Positions 7,329 through 15,745 are shown, counted from the first letter of the stretch. The stretch is DNA of 25,061 bases from Acidobacteriota bacterium (GCA_023436495.1 JAEZIT010000121.1:1-25061), one strand, 5' to 3'. A program made the numbers and translations. Notes: generated by a model from the sequence alone, not told the origin.

Positions 7329-9503
7329 TTGAGCCAGCCGAAGGAAAACACATCGAGTTCAACGCCCGCGGCCATCGCCGTGGCCATTTGGGCGATCGTT
7401 CTATTGGCGGCGTTCTTCAGCAACCGCGGAGCGGACGTAGGCCGAATCGGCGAATATCTCGGCGGCATTCGCGGACCTTTCGTCGGTGCCGAAGGAATTG
7501 TTGACACGGTTGCCGGCGGGCTGAGCGCGGTGTTTATTACTGCGGCGTGGTTTGGTACGGGAACGTTTCTGCTGTCGTTCGTACGGCTGACGCGCAGCGA
7601 GAATCATTCGCACCTGCTCGAACTCGCGATGAAAACGGCGGCCGGTGCGGCGGTTTGGTCTTTGATATGGTTTTTTCTCGGGCTTGCGGGGCTTTACGGT
7701 TCTCGGGCGGCGGCGTTTTCGGTGCTTTTGGGGCTTGCGTGTGCGGTCTATTCATTCAAGCGTGTACGCGAGGCGCGTGAAGAGAGCCGCGTTCCCGAAA
7801 CCTTTTCGGGCCTGGATCGCCTGCTGCTTATTTTGATCGCGGTGCCGGTGGTTTTGGCGGCCGTCGCGGCGCTTGCTCCGCCGACCGCAAAGGACACGCT
7901 GCTTTATCACTACGCCGTGCCGAAAGCATTCATTGCACAGGGCAGCAGCGCGTTCGTCCAAGGCAATATCGCCAGCTACTTGGCGCTCGGAACGGAAATG
8001 CACACCGTGTGGGCGATGCTGATGGGGCAGATGATCAGCGTGCGGGCGGGCGAGGTCGCGGCCGGTGCGATAAATTTTGCATTCTTTCCGCTGGTGCTGA
8101 TCGCGGTTTTCGGGTGGGCGCGGGAATTGAACGTCGAGCGGCGTCTGTCCCTGATCGCAGTGCTGATCGTCGCGACGGTGCCGACGGCTTTTCACGTGGC
8201 ATCGAGCGGTTATATCGACCTGGCGCTGGCGCTGTATGTAACGCTGGCGATATATGCGGTGGGCCGGTGGTGGAGGTCGCCTGACAGCGGCTGGGTCATT
8301 TTGGCCGGGCTGTTTCTCGGGGCGGCGCTTGCGTCCAAGCTGACCACGCTGTTCGTGATCGCGGCTATCGGCCTGATTGTCTTATTGCGAGCGAAGAAGG
8401 CAAAGGACGAGGGCGCCGGCAACGCGGGGAAGGTGTTCGTTTCGGGTTTTGCCGCCTTGGTACTGGCGGCTGTTATCGCGGCACCATGGTACCTGAGGAC
8501 CTGGGCCGAGACGGGCAGCCCGGTGTTCCCGTTCTATATGAATATATGGCCGGGCGAGGCCGAGGGCTGGGACGTTGAGCGTTCGGAGCTGTTCCAGATA
8601 ATGAATGCGCAGTATGGCGGCGCGTCGAAATCGGCTTTGGATTACGTGGCGGCGCCGTGGAACCTCTCGGTCGCGGCCCAGCCGGAATTGCCGGCATATT
8701 TTGACGGCGTGCTCGGCATTGCATTCCTGCTCGGGTTGCCGCTGGTCATCTGGGCTCTTTGGAAATTTGAGCTGCCGGTTGAATTAAAAGCGGCGCTTGG
8801 GGTCTGCGGCGTTATGTTCCTGTTCTGGCTGTTCTCGAGCCAGCAGCTTCGGTACCTGCTGCCGATCGTTCCGGTTTTGGCGATAGCGATCGCAATGTCG
8901 GTGCAGACGCTGTCGGGGCCAAAAGGAAACCTGCGGACGGCGGCTCAATTCTCGTTAATCGCCGCGGCGGTCGCAGGAATCCTGGTGAGCGCGGCGTGGT
9001 TTTTGCAGAAAAATCCGATCGGCGTGGTGCTTGGCGGCGAAACGCGCGATGAATATCTGGCGAGAAATCTGGATTACTATCCGTATTACCAGATGTTAAA
9101 TACCCAGACGGACGCCGAAGAAAAGGTGTGGCTGATCAACATGCGGCGTGATTCGTATAACCTCGACCGGCCGTATTTTTCGGATTATTTGTTTGAGGAT
9201 TGGACGTTCAGAAAATTGCTGTGGGAATCGAAGAACATCGACGAACTTCGATCAAAGGTTGAGGCGATGGGCGTTGATTATATTCTCGCCCGGCACGATT
9301 TTCTCTTTGATTACGAGAAGACGACGATAGTAGACGAAAAGAAGCCTCGGGCCGAAAATGAGGCCAAGTTAAAGCTGGCAAAAAACTTTTTGCTGCATGG
9401 GCATGAATGCCTTAATGAAAAGGCAGATCGGAAATTTAGTTTAGTAAAGGTAGGGACACATGGTTGTGGAAGTGGGAGCGGCGACGGCATCGGTGTTCGC
9501 TGA
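7329..9503 (+). CDS. Large polytopic membrane protein, GT-C/ArnT-like putative glycosyltransferase
   Basis: 724 residues from TTG 7329, chosen because it lies 11 bases after the DUF3703 stop and leads into the first helix; a GTG at 7380 is an alternative. More than ten hydrophobic segments occupy residues about 14-580, with a soluble C-terminal part. The motif TAKDTLLYHYAVPKAFIAQG (about 186-205) resembles the first-loop Asp motif of GT-C enzymes of the GT39/GT83 type, which use polyprenyl-phosphate sugars. The later SGYIDLALALYVTLAIYA and GAALASKLTT segments also fit that class. The C-terminal region has VWLINMRRDSYNLDRPYFSDY and VDYILARHDFLF, as in other such proteins. Donor and acceptor are unknown. 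The end overlaps sufD by 44 bases, giving a Gly-rich tail. Confidence 0.72.
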   Translation: MSQPKENTSSSTPAAIAVAIWAIVLLAAFFSNRGADVGRIGEYLGGIRGPFVGAEGIVDTVAGGLSAVFITAAWFGTGTFLLSFVRLTRSENHSHLLELAMKTAAGAAVWSLIWFFLGLAGLYGSRAAAFSVLLGLACAVYSFKRVREAREESRVPETFSGLDRLLLILIAVPVVLAAVAALAPPTAKDTLLYHYAVPKAFIAQGSSAFVQGNIASYLALGTEMHTVWAMLMGQMISVRAGEVAAGAINFAFFPLVLIAVFGWARELNVERRLSLIAVLIVATVPTAFHVASSGYIDLALALYVTLAIYAVGRWWRSPDSGWVILAGLFLGAALASKLTTLFVIAAIGLIVLLRAKKAKDEGAGNAGKVFVSGFAALVLAAVIAAPWYLRTWAETGSPVFPFYMNIWPGEAEGWDVERSELFQIMNAQYGGASKSALDYVAAPWNLSVAAQPELPAYFDGVLGIAFLLGLPLVIWALWKFELPVELKAALGVCGVMFLFWLFSSQQLRYLLPIVPVLAIAIAMSVQTLSGPKGNLRTAAQFSLIAAAVAGILVSAAWFLQKNPIGVVLGGETRDEYLARNLDYYPYYQMLNTQTDAEEKVWLINMRRDSYNLDRPYFSDYLFEDWTFRKLLWESKNIDELRSKVEAMGVDYILARHDFLFDYEKTTIVDEKKPRAENEAKLKLAKNFLLHGHECLNEKADRKFSLVKVGTHGCGSGSGDGIGVR

Positions 9504-10611
9504 AGATTTTAAGAAATTTATTGGATCGGCGAACGGCGCGGAGCGCTCATTTCGCGAAGAGGCATTTGCGGTATTCGCGGAAAAGGGTTTTCCGGGCGTG
9601 AAGCTGGAAGATTGGAAATATACGAACGTCGCACCGATCGCAAAGGAAGATTGGACGGTCGAATTCAGCGAATCAGGCGAAGAGGTAAACGATCCGAAGT
9701 TTGCGTCGCTGATGAGGAGTTTCAATTTCGAGCGAAACGGGTTTGCGGCGCTGAACGCGGCGTTTGCGGCTCCGCGCGTCATACGCATCGCGAAGGAAAC
9801 CGCCGTCCAAGAGCCGATCGAGATAACATTTGACGCAGGCGAGGGCAAGGCCGCATTCCCGCGCATTCTCGTTGTTGCCGAAGCCGGCAGCAAGGCGACA
9901 CTGATCGAAACATATTCGAGCGAAGCGAAAAGCTTGACCAATACGGCGGTCCAGATCATTGTCGAGGACAATGCTAACCTGACGCATTACCGGGTACAGA
10001 AGGAATCACCCGAGGCGTTTCACATCGGTACGACCGAGGTGACGCTGAAGCGCGGCAGCGTTTACAATTCGACGAATATCAACCTCGGCGGAGCGATCGC
10101 GCGTCATGATATTGATCTTAAATTCACGGAAGAAGGCGCCGAAGCATGGGTGGACGGGCTGTACATGCTGAACAGCACGCAGCACAGCGACACGCATTCC
10201 GTCATCGACCACACGGTTCCGAATTGTGTTTCGCACCAGAATTACAAAGGCGTACTCAACGACGCTTCGCGTGCGGTGTTCAACGGCAAGGTGTTCGTTC
10301 GCGAAAACGCTCATGGGACGGACGCTCAGCAATCGAACAAGAATCTGCTGTTGTCGAACGAAGCCCGTGTCGATACAAAGCCGCAGCTCGAGATATTTAA
10401 CGACGACGTTAAATGTTCGCACGGCGCAACCGTCGGCCAACTCGAGGAAGAAGAGCTGTTCTACCTGCTGACACGCGGCCTGCCGGAACCGCTGGCGAGA
10501 AATTTGCTGACCTATGGATTTGCTGAAGAGATCATAAACAAGATCGGCATTGATTCGATCAAAAAGGAATTGGACGACGCTGTACTTAACCGGTTGCAGG
10601 CCAGCTTGTAA
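9460..10611 (+). CDS. sufD: Fe-S cluster assembly protein SufD
   Basis: 383 residues; SufD proteins are usually about 400-430, so this is slightly short but complete. It is the SufB paralogue in the SufBC2D scaffold, needed for iron entry. The N-terminal helical part contains FPGVKLEDWKYTNVAPI, the typical 'EDWKYT' box. The beta-helix includes GLYMLNSTQHSDTHSVIDHTVPNC, NYKGVLNDASRAVFNGKVFV and AHGTDAQQSNKNLLLS. DDVKCSHGATVGQLEEEELFYLLTRGL (position about 315 onward) carries Cys319 and His321, matching the functional Cys/His of E. coli SufD (C358/H360). The ATG at 9460 lies inside the end of the preceding gene, with AAAGGTAGGG (9446-9455) as ribosome binding site. Confidence 0.96.
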   Translation: MVVEVGAATASVFAEDFKKFIGSANGAERSFREEAFAVFAEKGFPGVKLEDWKYTNVAPIAKEDWTVEFSESGEEVNDPKFASLMRSFNFERNGFAALNAAFAAPRVIRIAKETAVQEPIEITFDAGEGKAAFPRILVVAEAGSKATLIETYSSEAKSLTNTAVQIIVEDNANLTHYRVQKESPEAFHIGTTEVTLKRGSVYNSTNINLGGAIARHDIDLKFTEEGAEAWVDGLYMLNSTQHSDTHSVIDHTVPNCVSHQNYKGVLNDASRAVFNGKVFVRENAHGTDAQQSNKNLLLSNEARVDTKPQLEIFNDDVKCSHGATVGQLEEEELFYLLTRGLPEPLARNLLTYGFAEEIINKIGIDSIKKELDDAVLNRLQASL

Positions 10612-10640
10612 TTCAGCTTTCCCGGCACCGGAAACCCTAT

Positions 10641-10645
10641 GGAGG
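10641..10645 (+). promoter_or_regulatory. Strong Shine-Dalgarno site of the collagen-like gene
   Basis: GGAGG lies seven bases before the ATG at 10653. It is the clearest ribosome binding site in the window and fixes this start. It contrasts with most neighbouring genes, which have A/T-rich leaders instead. Confidence 0.75.
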
Positions 10646-10652
10646 CGCACAT

Positions 10653-11399
10653 ATGAGATCGGCCGGACTATTAGTTCTTTTCATACTTGGGTTATCCGGA
10701 TCTGTGAACTCGCAGATAACTTATTCTTCGGAATTAAGGACGTTCACGCTTACTTCGCCATATGTTGAAGACGGGCACGGCAAGCTGAAGAAAAGCACAA
10801 AGGCGGACAGCAACTGTTTCGACTTCGTTTCAGAATCGGAAGTGCGGTGCCGCCAGCGATGGGACCTGGTTTACGGCAACATGCGGGCGGGCGAAGAATG
10901 GGACTGGTTTCTCGTTCCGGGCTCTACAGGCGTCCGAAGCAAGATGATCAGCCTGGGGAAAAGGAATTGGGACGACGCAATAAAGGTAAAGATGGTTGAG
11001 CCTTATCCGGAATTAGAGCCGGGCAAAGGCTACAACGTTTCCGTTGACGCTTCCGGTCAGGACGGAGCGCCGGGAAAGCCCGGAAGTAATGGTGCTGACG
11101 GAGCTTCGGGAATGGACGGATCGCCGGGCGAGCAGGCAGTAAGCGTTGACGCCGGGCTCAGTGCGGATCGCGGCCAGGCCGTGGACACCGGCGAGATACA
11201 CCTGAACAAGGCAGCGGTGAGCACCAGCAGCCACTTGGTTAAAGCTGTAAAGGGCAATATGTACCTTATCCGCGTAAAGGACGCCGCCAATGATTTTTAC
11301 GTTCTGCTGCGGGTCGATGACCTGGTTCGCGGCAGGAACGCGACAATATCCTGGAGACGGATCGAGCCTCCGCGAGCAAAGAAATGGAAACAGCTGTAA
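10653..11399 (+). CDS. Exported protein with a short collagen-like Gly-X-Y tract
   Basis: 248 residues. A signal peptide covers about residues 1-20 (MRSAGLLVLFILGLSGSVNS, then QIT). Residues 21-134 are a Trp/Tyr-containing domain of no family I recognise, with two cysteines (C55, C66) that could pair. Residues 135-161 are nine uninterrupted Gly-X-Y triplets (for example GAPGKPGSNGADGASG). The Y positions are Pro in only a few triplets and Asp is frequent, as in bacterial collagen-like proteins. Residues 162-248 are a second, mixed domain ending in a basic tail (RAKKWKQL). It is expected in the periplasm or outside the cell. It lies 41 bases after sufD and five bases before the preferred sufS start, so it is embedded in the suf transcription unit. 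Function unknown. Confidence 0.8.
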   Translation: MRSAGLLVLFILGLSGSVNSQITYSSELRTFTLTSPYVEDGHGKLKKSTKADSNCFDFVSESEVRCRQRWDLVYGNMRAGEEWDWFLVPGSTGVRSKMISLGKRNWDDAIKVKMVEPYPELEPGKGYNVSVDASGQDGAPGKPGSNGADGASGMDGSPGEQAVSVDAGLSADRGQAVDTGEIHLNKAAVSTSSHLVKAVKGNMYLIRVKDAANDFYVLLRVDDLVRGRNATISWRRIEPPRAKKWKQL

Positions 11400-11404
11400 A
11401 GACA

Positions 11405-12628
11405 ATGAGCAATTGGGACGTAGAGAAAGTAAGAAGTGATTTTCCGGTGCTGTCGCAGACGGTTAACGGAAAGCCGCTGGTGTATCTGGATAACGGCGCT
11501 TCGTCACAGGTGCCGAAGATCGTGATCGACCGCGGTTCGAAATATCTGGCCGAAGAACATTCGAACATCCACCGCGGCGTTCATTACCTGTCGCAGCATG
11601 CGACGACCGCGTACGAAGCCGCTCGGGAAAAGGTAAAGCGTTTTATTAACGCGCTGGATGCGAAGGAATGTATATTCGTGCGCGGGACGACCGAGGGGAT
11701 AAACCTGGTAGCGCATTCGTACGGCCGCAAATTCATCGGCGAAGGCGACGAAATACTCGTCAGCCAGATGGAGCATCATTCCAACATCATTCCCTGGCAG
11801 GTAACGGCGGAAGAGCGCGGAGCGAAGATCCGTGTGATCCCGATGAACGAACACGGGGAACTTATTATCGACGAATACGAGAACCTGCTTAACGAGCGGA
11901 CGAAGATGGTCGCCGTAACGCACGTTTCGAATGCGCTGGGAACGGTCAATCCCGTGAAGGAAATGATCGCGACAGCGCATAAATTCGGCGTGCCGGTGCT
12001 GGTCGATGCGGCCCAGAGCGTACCGCATTTTCCGGTGGACGTACAGGACCTCGACGCAGATTTCTTTGTGTTTTCGGGACATAAAATGTACGCTCCGACC
12101 GGCAGCGGCGTCGTTTACGGAAAACGAAAATGGCTGGACCAAATGCCGCCGTACCAGACCGGCGGCGGGATGATACGGACGGTGAGCTTTGACAAAACCA
12201 CGTACGCGCCGATCCCCGAAAAATTCGAAGCCGGAACGCCGGCGATCGCCGCGGGCATCGGGCTCGGGGCGGCGATCGATTATATAAACTCGATCGATTT
12301 CGAAGCCGCCGCCGCGTACGAGCATGAACTGCTCAATTACGCGACGGAACGCATGGCGGACATCCCGGGCGTAAAGATAATCGGGACGGCCGCGGAAAAG
12401 GCTTCGGTACTGTCGTTCACCATTGAAGGCGTTCATCCGCACGACATCGGGACCATCCTCGACCAGGAAGGCATAGCCGTCCGCGCCGGCCACCACTGCG
12501 CCCAGCCCGTGATGCAATTCTTCGAGGTGCCCGCTACGGCCAGGGCTTCGTTTGCGTTTTATAATTCGAAGGAAGAGGTAGATAAACTCGCGGAGTCGGT
12601 GCAGAAGGTGATCGAGGTTTTTGCATGA
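11405..12628 (+). CDS. sufS: Cysteine desulfurase SufS
   Basis: 407 residues from ATG 11405, which aligns well with the 406-residue E. coli SufS. An ATG at 11384 would add seven residues and overlap the previous gene. It is a PLP enzyme that takes sulfur from cysteine as a persulfide and passes it to SufU for cluster assembly. Motifs in order: YLDNGASSQVP at 27-37, MEHHSNIIPW at 122-131, VDAAQSVPH at 200-208 (Asp201 binds PLP), SGHKMYAPTGSGVVYG at 224-239 (Lys227 forms the Schiff base), and RAGHHCAQPVM at 360-370 (catalytic Cys365). Lys227 and Cys365 match E. coli Lys226 and Cys364 with an offset of one. The RAGHHCAQP motif places it in the group II SufS type, rather than IscS/NifS. Confidence 0.97.
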   Translation: MSNWDVEKVRSDFPVLSQTVNGKPLVYLDNGASSQVPKIVIDRGSKYLAEEHSNIHRGVHYLSQHATTAYEAAREKVKRFINALDAKECIFVRGTTEGINLVAHSYGRKFIGEGDEILVSQMEHHSNIIPWQVTAEERGAKIRVIPMNEHGELIIDEYENLLNERTKMVAVTHVSNALGTVNPVKEMIATAHKFGVPVLVDAAQSVPHFPVDVQDLDADFFVFSGHKMYAPTGSGVVYGKRKWLDQMPPYQTGGGMIRTVSFDKTTYAPIPEKFEAGTPAIAAGIGLGAAIDYINSIDFEAAAAYEHELLNYATERMADIPGVKIIGTAAEKASVLSFTIEGVHPHDIGTILDQEGIAVRAGHHCAQPVMQFFEVPATARASFAFYNSKEEVDKLAESVQKVIEVFA

Positions 12629-12665
12629 ACTAGAGATGCCGAAGGGACGACCGTTCTTGCTGGAA

Positions 12666-13550
12666 ATGAAGAATCGCACGATAGTATTGATCTGTCTCTT
12701 GGTGATCGGAGGCTCGTGTCAGTTGCATCAGCGCGCCGAATCTGAAAGCGAGGTGACGCCAGCGATTTCGCCGTATCAGCCCGTCAATTCCTCTCCAGAA
12801 CCAAAAGTCGTGGACACAGCCAAGTTTATCTCGGTCGAAATCAAGCGAACTGACCGCAATGAGGGCTCCAGTCTGGACATCAGTGTCGAATATCCGCAAC
12901 TATCGAAACCTTATACCGCCGGCGAGCGGGCGTTCAACCAATTCGTCAAAAAACACGTCGATGACCAGTTAAAGGATTTCAGAAAATTCCTGATCAATCG
13001 GGAACGCGATGGCAAGCAGAAAGGCGATGGGATGCGTGAGTTCGAGATTAATCTCGACTACACAGTTGACTACTATTCCGAACGCCTCACTAGCGTCGTG
13101 ATGAACTGGAACGGATATACCGGAGGCTTGAACTACGACTATTTTCCTTCGACGATAACCTACGATCTGCAACAAGGACATGCGATCGAACTCAAAGATC
13201 TATTCGATCCCGGCGCGAAATATCTGGACAATCTGTCGAAACTATCGATTGGAAGGTTACAGCGAACATGTCTTTCGTGCGGATGCGACGGTGTTAATCC
13301 GGGTGAGCCGCTGCCGGAAGGGAAAATAAATGCGATCGGGCAGGGCGGACCCTTTGATCTTGCGGAAAGCGCTTCCGCCAAGGAGGAGAATTTCGATGGT
13401 TGGAGTATCACTCCAGAAGGACTTAAGATCACATTCGATGAATATCAAGTCGGGCCAGGGTGTATCGGGATAATTCATATCGTACTTCCATATTCGGAAC
13501 TGAAGCCAGATCTGCGAGATGATCTCGTTCTCGCCGCGCCAACTCGATAA
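12666..13550 (+). CDS. Putative lipoprotein with DUF3298/RsiV-like domain
   Basis: 294 residues from ATG 12666. An upstream in-frame ATG at 12621 overlaps sufS and would bury the signal peptide. MKNRTIVLICLLVIGGSC ends in a lipobox-like GGSC (Cys18), although the -3 residue is Gly rather than Leu. After a low-complexity linker, residues about 55-290 fit the DUF4163/DUF3298 arrangement: ISVEYPQL, AFNQFVKKHVDDQLKDF, DYTVDYYSERLTSVVMNWNGYTGG, STITYDLQQGHAIELKDLFDP, WSITPEGLKITFDEYQVGPG and IVLPYSELK. The same module is found in the extracellular part of the anti-sigma factor RsiV, where it binds lysozyme, but most copies are uncharacterised. The GC content I counted in four lines (50%) is below that of sampled sufS lines. 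Confidence 0.78.
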   Translation: MKNRTIVLICLLVIGGSCQLHQRAESESEVTPAISPYQPVNSSPEPKVVDTAKFISVEIKRTDRNEGSSLDISVEYPQLSKPYTAGERAFNQFVKKHVDDQLKDFRKFLINRERDGKQKGDGMREFEINLDYTVDYYSERLTSVVMNWNGYTGGLNYDYFPSTITYDLQQGHAIELKDLFDPGAKYLDNLSKLSIGRLQRTCLSCGCDGVNPGEPLPEGKINAIGQGGPFDLAESASAKEENFDGWSITPEGLKITFDEYQVGPGCIGIIHIVLPYSELKPDLRDDLVLAAPTR

Positions 13551-13576
13551 GAACCGATCGCGATTCGCCAACGGCT

Positions 13577-13942
13577 ATGGAAAAAATAAATCTGTTCGAA
13601 AAATACGCAATGATCAACGAGCACTGGCGGCCGAAGGTCGTCGGTGAGCTAAACGGGCAGGAGGTGAAGCTCGTAAAGGCGTACGGGACGGATTTTCCAT
13701 TTCATTATCACGAGAACGAAGACGAGATGTTCCTGGTCATTAAAGGCAATCTGACGCTGGAATTTCGCGATCGGTCGGTCAGTCTCGGGCCGGGTGAGTT
13801 TATGATCGTTCCGCGGGGCGTCGAGCATCGGCCCGTCGCTGAAAACGAGGCCGAAGTTATGCTCTTCGAGCCCGCGAATCTCCTTAATACCGGCAATGTG
13901 ACGGACGAGACGCACACCGCCCCGATCGGCGAAAAAGTCTGA
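13577..13942 (+). CDS. Small cupin-domain protein
   Basis: 121 residues and a single cupin barrel. Motif 1 reads FHYHENEDEMFLVIKGNLTLEF with His, His and Glu metal ligands; motif 2 reads GPGEFMIVPRGVEHRPVAENEAEVMLFEP, with the third His in VEHRP. The metal site is therefore complete. Small stand-alone cupins of this kind include dioxygenases, isomerases and simple ligand binders, and no substrate can be deduced. It starts 26 bases after the lipoprotein gene. After its stop codon comes the CRP-like palindrome at 13948-13963 with a T-run, which may act as a weak terminator or as the control element of fhs. Confidence 0.85.
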   Translation: MEKINLFEKYAMINEHWRPKVVGELNGQEVKLVKAYGTDFPFHYHENEDEMFLVIKGNLTLEFRDRSVSLGPGEFMIVPRGVEHRPVAENEAEVMLFEPANLLNTGNVTDETHTAPIGEKV

Positions 13943-13947
13943 TAAAT

Positions 13948-13963
13948 TGTGATTATCCTCACA
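13948..13963. promoter_or_regulatory. CRP-type palindrome upstream of fhs
   Basis: TGTGA-TTATCC-TCACA, preceded by AAAT and followed by TTTTT, matches all ten core bases of the E. coli CRP consensus TGTGA-N6-TCACA. It is centred 41 bases before the fhs ATG. Because the arms can pair (5-bp stem, 6-base loop) and a T-run follows, a weak terminator for the cupin gene is the alternative reading. No CRP/FNR protein is encoded in the window. Confidence 0.5.
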
Positions 13964-13996
13964 TTTTTCACATAGATTTCCTGCGAGAGTAGTTTC

Positions 13997-15697
13997 ATGT
14001 TGTCAGATCTTGCCATTGCCCAAAACGCGAAATTACTACCGATAGACGAGATAGCCGAACAGCTCGGCTTGGCCGCCAACGACCTCGATAATTACGGCAG
14101 CCGATATGTTGCAAAGCTGCGCCTGCAGTCGCTCGACCGGCTAAAGGACCGCCCGGACGCCAAATATATAGACATTTCGGCGATAACACCGACGCCGCTC
14201 GGCGAGGGCAAATCGACCACGCTGATCGGCCTCGGGGAGGCGATGAAACTGCTCGGCAAACGCGCCGTCATTTCGCTGCGGCAGCCGTCGCAGGGGCCGA
14301 CATTCGGCATCAAGGGCGGAGCGGCCGGCGGCGGTTATGCGCAGGTCGTGCCGATGGAAATATTCAACCTGAACCTGACGGGCGATATCCATGCGGTGAC
14401 AGCCGCGAACAACCTGCTGGCGGCGATGGTGGATAATAAACTGCTCCGCGGCAACCCGCTCAATATCAATCCGCACAGCATCACCTGGAAACGCGTCGTC
14501 GATACGAATGACCGCGTGCTTCGCAAGATAATCGTCGGCCTCGGCGGGCGCATGGAAGGCGGGATCCCGCGCGAGACAGGATTTGATATCACCGTCGCGT
14601 CGGAAGTGATGGCGATCCTTGCCCTGACCACATCGCTGCACGATATGCGGAAACGGTTCGGCAGGATCGTCGTCGGCCTGACGCACGAGAAAACCCCGGT
14701 TACTGCCGAACAGATCGGCGCGGCGGGTGCGATGACCGTCCTGATGCGCGATGCGATAAGGCCGACGCTGATGCAGACGCTCGAAAATACGCCGGCTCTG
14801 GTCCACGCCGGGCCGTTCGCAAACGTCGCGCACGGCAACAGCAGCATTCTTGCCGACTTGATCGGCAGCAAATGCGCTGATTATTTGCTGACCGAATCGG
14901 GCTTTGGCGCGGACATTGGTGCCGAAAAGTTCTTTAATATCAAATGCCGCTACAGCGGCCTGAAACCGGACGCCTGCGTGCTGGTCGCGACCATACGTGC
15001 ACTGAAATCTCATAGCGGTAAATACAAGGTTGTCGCGGGAAAACCGCTGCCGCCGGAGATGCTGGAAAAGAATGTTGAGGATGTTGAGATCGGCGCCGAA
15101 AACCTTCGCAAGCAGATCGAGAATGTGCTGCTGCACGGTGTAACGCCGGTCGTCGCTATCAATGCATTCGATTCCGATCATCCCGAAGAGATCGAGGCCG
15201 TAAAACGCATCTCGATGGAAGCGGGAGCGCTCGGCGCGGCCGTTTCCCGGCATTGGGCCGAAGGCGGAAAAGGCGCGATCGAGCTTGCGGAAATGGTCAT
15301 CGCCGCGGCAAACCAGCCGAACGAATTCAAGTATCTATACGACCTCGACCAGCCGATCAAGGCCAAGATCGAAACCATCGCGACCAAGATCTACGGCGCC
15401 AAGGATGTCAGCTATTCCACAAAAGCAGAAGGACAGATCCGCGATTACGAGGCGAACGGATTCGGCAATCTGGCGATCTGTATGGCGAAGACACACCTGA
15501 GCCTTAGCCACGACCCCATAATGAAAGGCGCACCGAAAAACTTTACGCTGCCTGTCCGCGAGGTCCGCGCAAGCGTCGGCGCCGGCTTTATCTATCCTGT
15601 ATGCGGCGACATGCGCACCATGCCCGCCTTGCCAGAGCACCCCGCGGCTGAGAAAATAGATATAGACGAAGACGGGAATGTGGTGGGATTGTTTTGA
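13997..15697 (+). CDS. fhs: Formate--tetrahydrofolate ligase
   Basis: 566 residues, usual length for this enzyme (about 555-560). It makes 10-formyl-THF from formate, THF and ATP in cytosolic one-carbon metabolism. The P-loop is unusual and diagnostic: TPTPLGEGKSTTLIGLG at about 64-80. RQPSQGPTFGIKGGAAGGGYAQVVPME, LTGDIHAVTAANNLLAA, NINPHSITWKRVVD, RETGFDITVASEVMAILAL and HAGPFANVAHGNSS are further signature blocks, and the C-terminus KNFTLPVREVRASVGAGFIYPVCGDMRTMP is intact. It starts 54 bases after the cupin gene, behind the CRP-like palindrome, with GAGAG at 13984-13988 as ribosome binding site. It is the one gene of central metabolism inside the suf locus. Confidence 0.96.
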   Translation: MLSDLAIAQNAKLLPIDEIAEQLGLAANDLDNYGSRYVAKLRLQSLDRLKDRPDAKYIDISAITPTPLGEGKSTTLIGLGEAMKLLGKRAVISLRQPSQGPTFGIKGGAAGGGYAQVVPMEIFNLNLTGDIHAVTAANNLLAAMVDNKLLRGNPLNINPHSITWKRVVDTNDRVLRKIIVGLGGRMEGGIPRETGFDITVASEVMAILALTTSLHDMRKRFGRIVVGLTHEKTPVTAEQIGAAGAMTVLMRDAIRPTLMQTLENTPALVHAGPFANVAHGNSSILADLIGSKCADYLLTESGFGADIGAEKFFNIKCRYSGLKPDACVLVATIRALKSHSGKYKVVAGKPLPPEMLEKNVEDVEIGAENLRKQIENVLLHGVTPVVAINAFDSDHPEEIEAVKRISMEAGALGAAVSRHWAEGGKGAIELAEMVIAAANQPNEFKYLYDLDQPIKAKIETIATKIYGAKDVSYSTKAEGQIRDYEANGFGNLAICMAKTHLSLSHDPIMKGAPKNFTLPVREVRASVGAGFIYPVCGDMRTMPALPEHPAAEKIDIDEDGNVVGLF

Positions 15698-15699
15698 AC

Positions 15700-15728
15700 T
15701 TAAACGCAGTGTCCTGAACTGTTATAAT
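15700..15728 (+). promoter_or_regulatory. Candidate promoter of the hydrolase-sufU unit
   Basis: A perfect TATAAT (15723-15728) lies 17 bp after TTAAAC (15700-15705, 3 of 6 to TTGACA). It falls in the 48-bp AT-rich gap after fhs. The 10-mer TTATAATTAT occurs twice (15722-15731 and 15738-15747); the second copy runs into the ATG at 15746. Transcription from the first box would give a leader of about 10 bases and would also serve sufU. Confidence 0.45.
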
Positions 15729-15745
15729 TATCTTTTATTATAATT

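Noticed and set aside
11384..11404. Earlier ATG for SufS, giving seven extra residues
   Set aside because: It overlaps the previous gene. The start at 11405 gives 407 residues with active-site numbering one off E. coli SufS.
11504..12679. 391-codon open frame on the minus strand
   Set aside because: It lies wholly opposite sufS, whose catalytic motifs are intact. The translation is rich in Arg and His with no family pattern, typical of an antisense shadow in GC-rich DNA.
14141..15253. 370-codon open frame on the minus strand
   Set aside because: It is antisense to fhs, which shows all enzyme motifs. The composition is shadow-like and there is no sensible start region.
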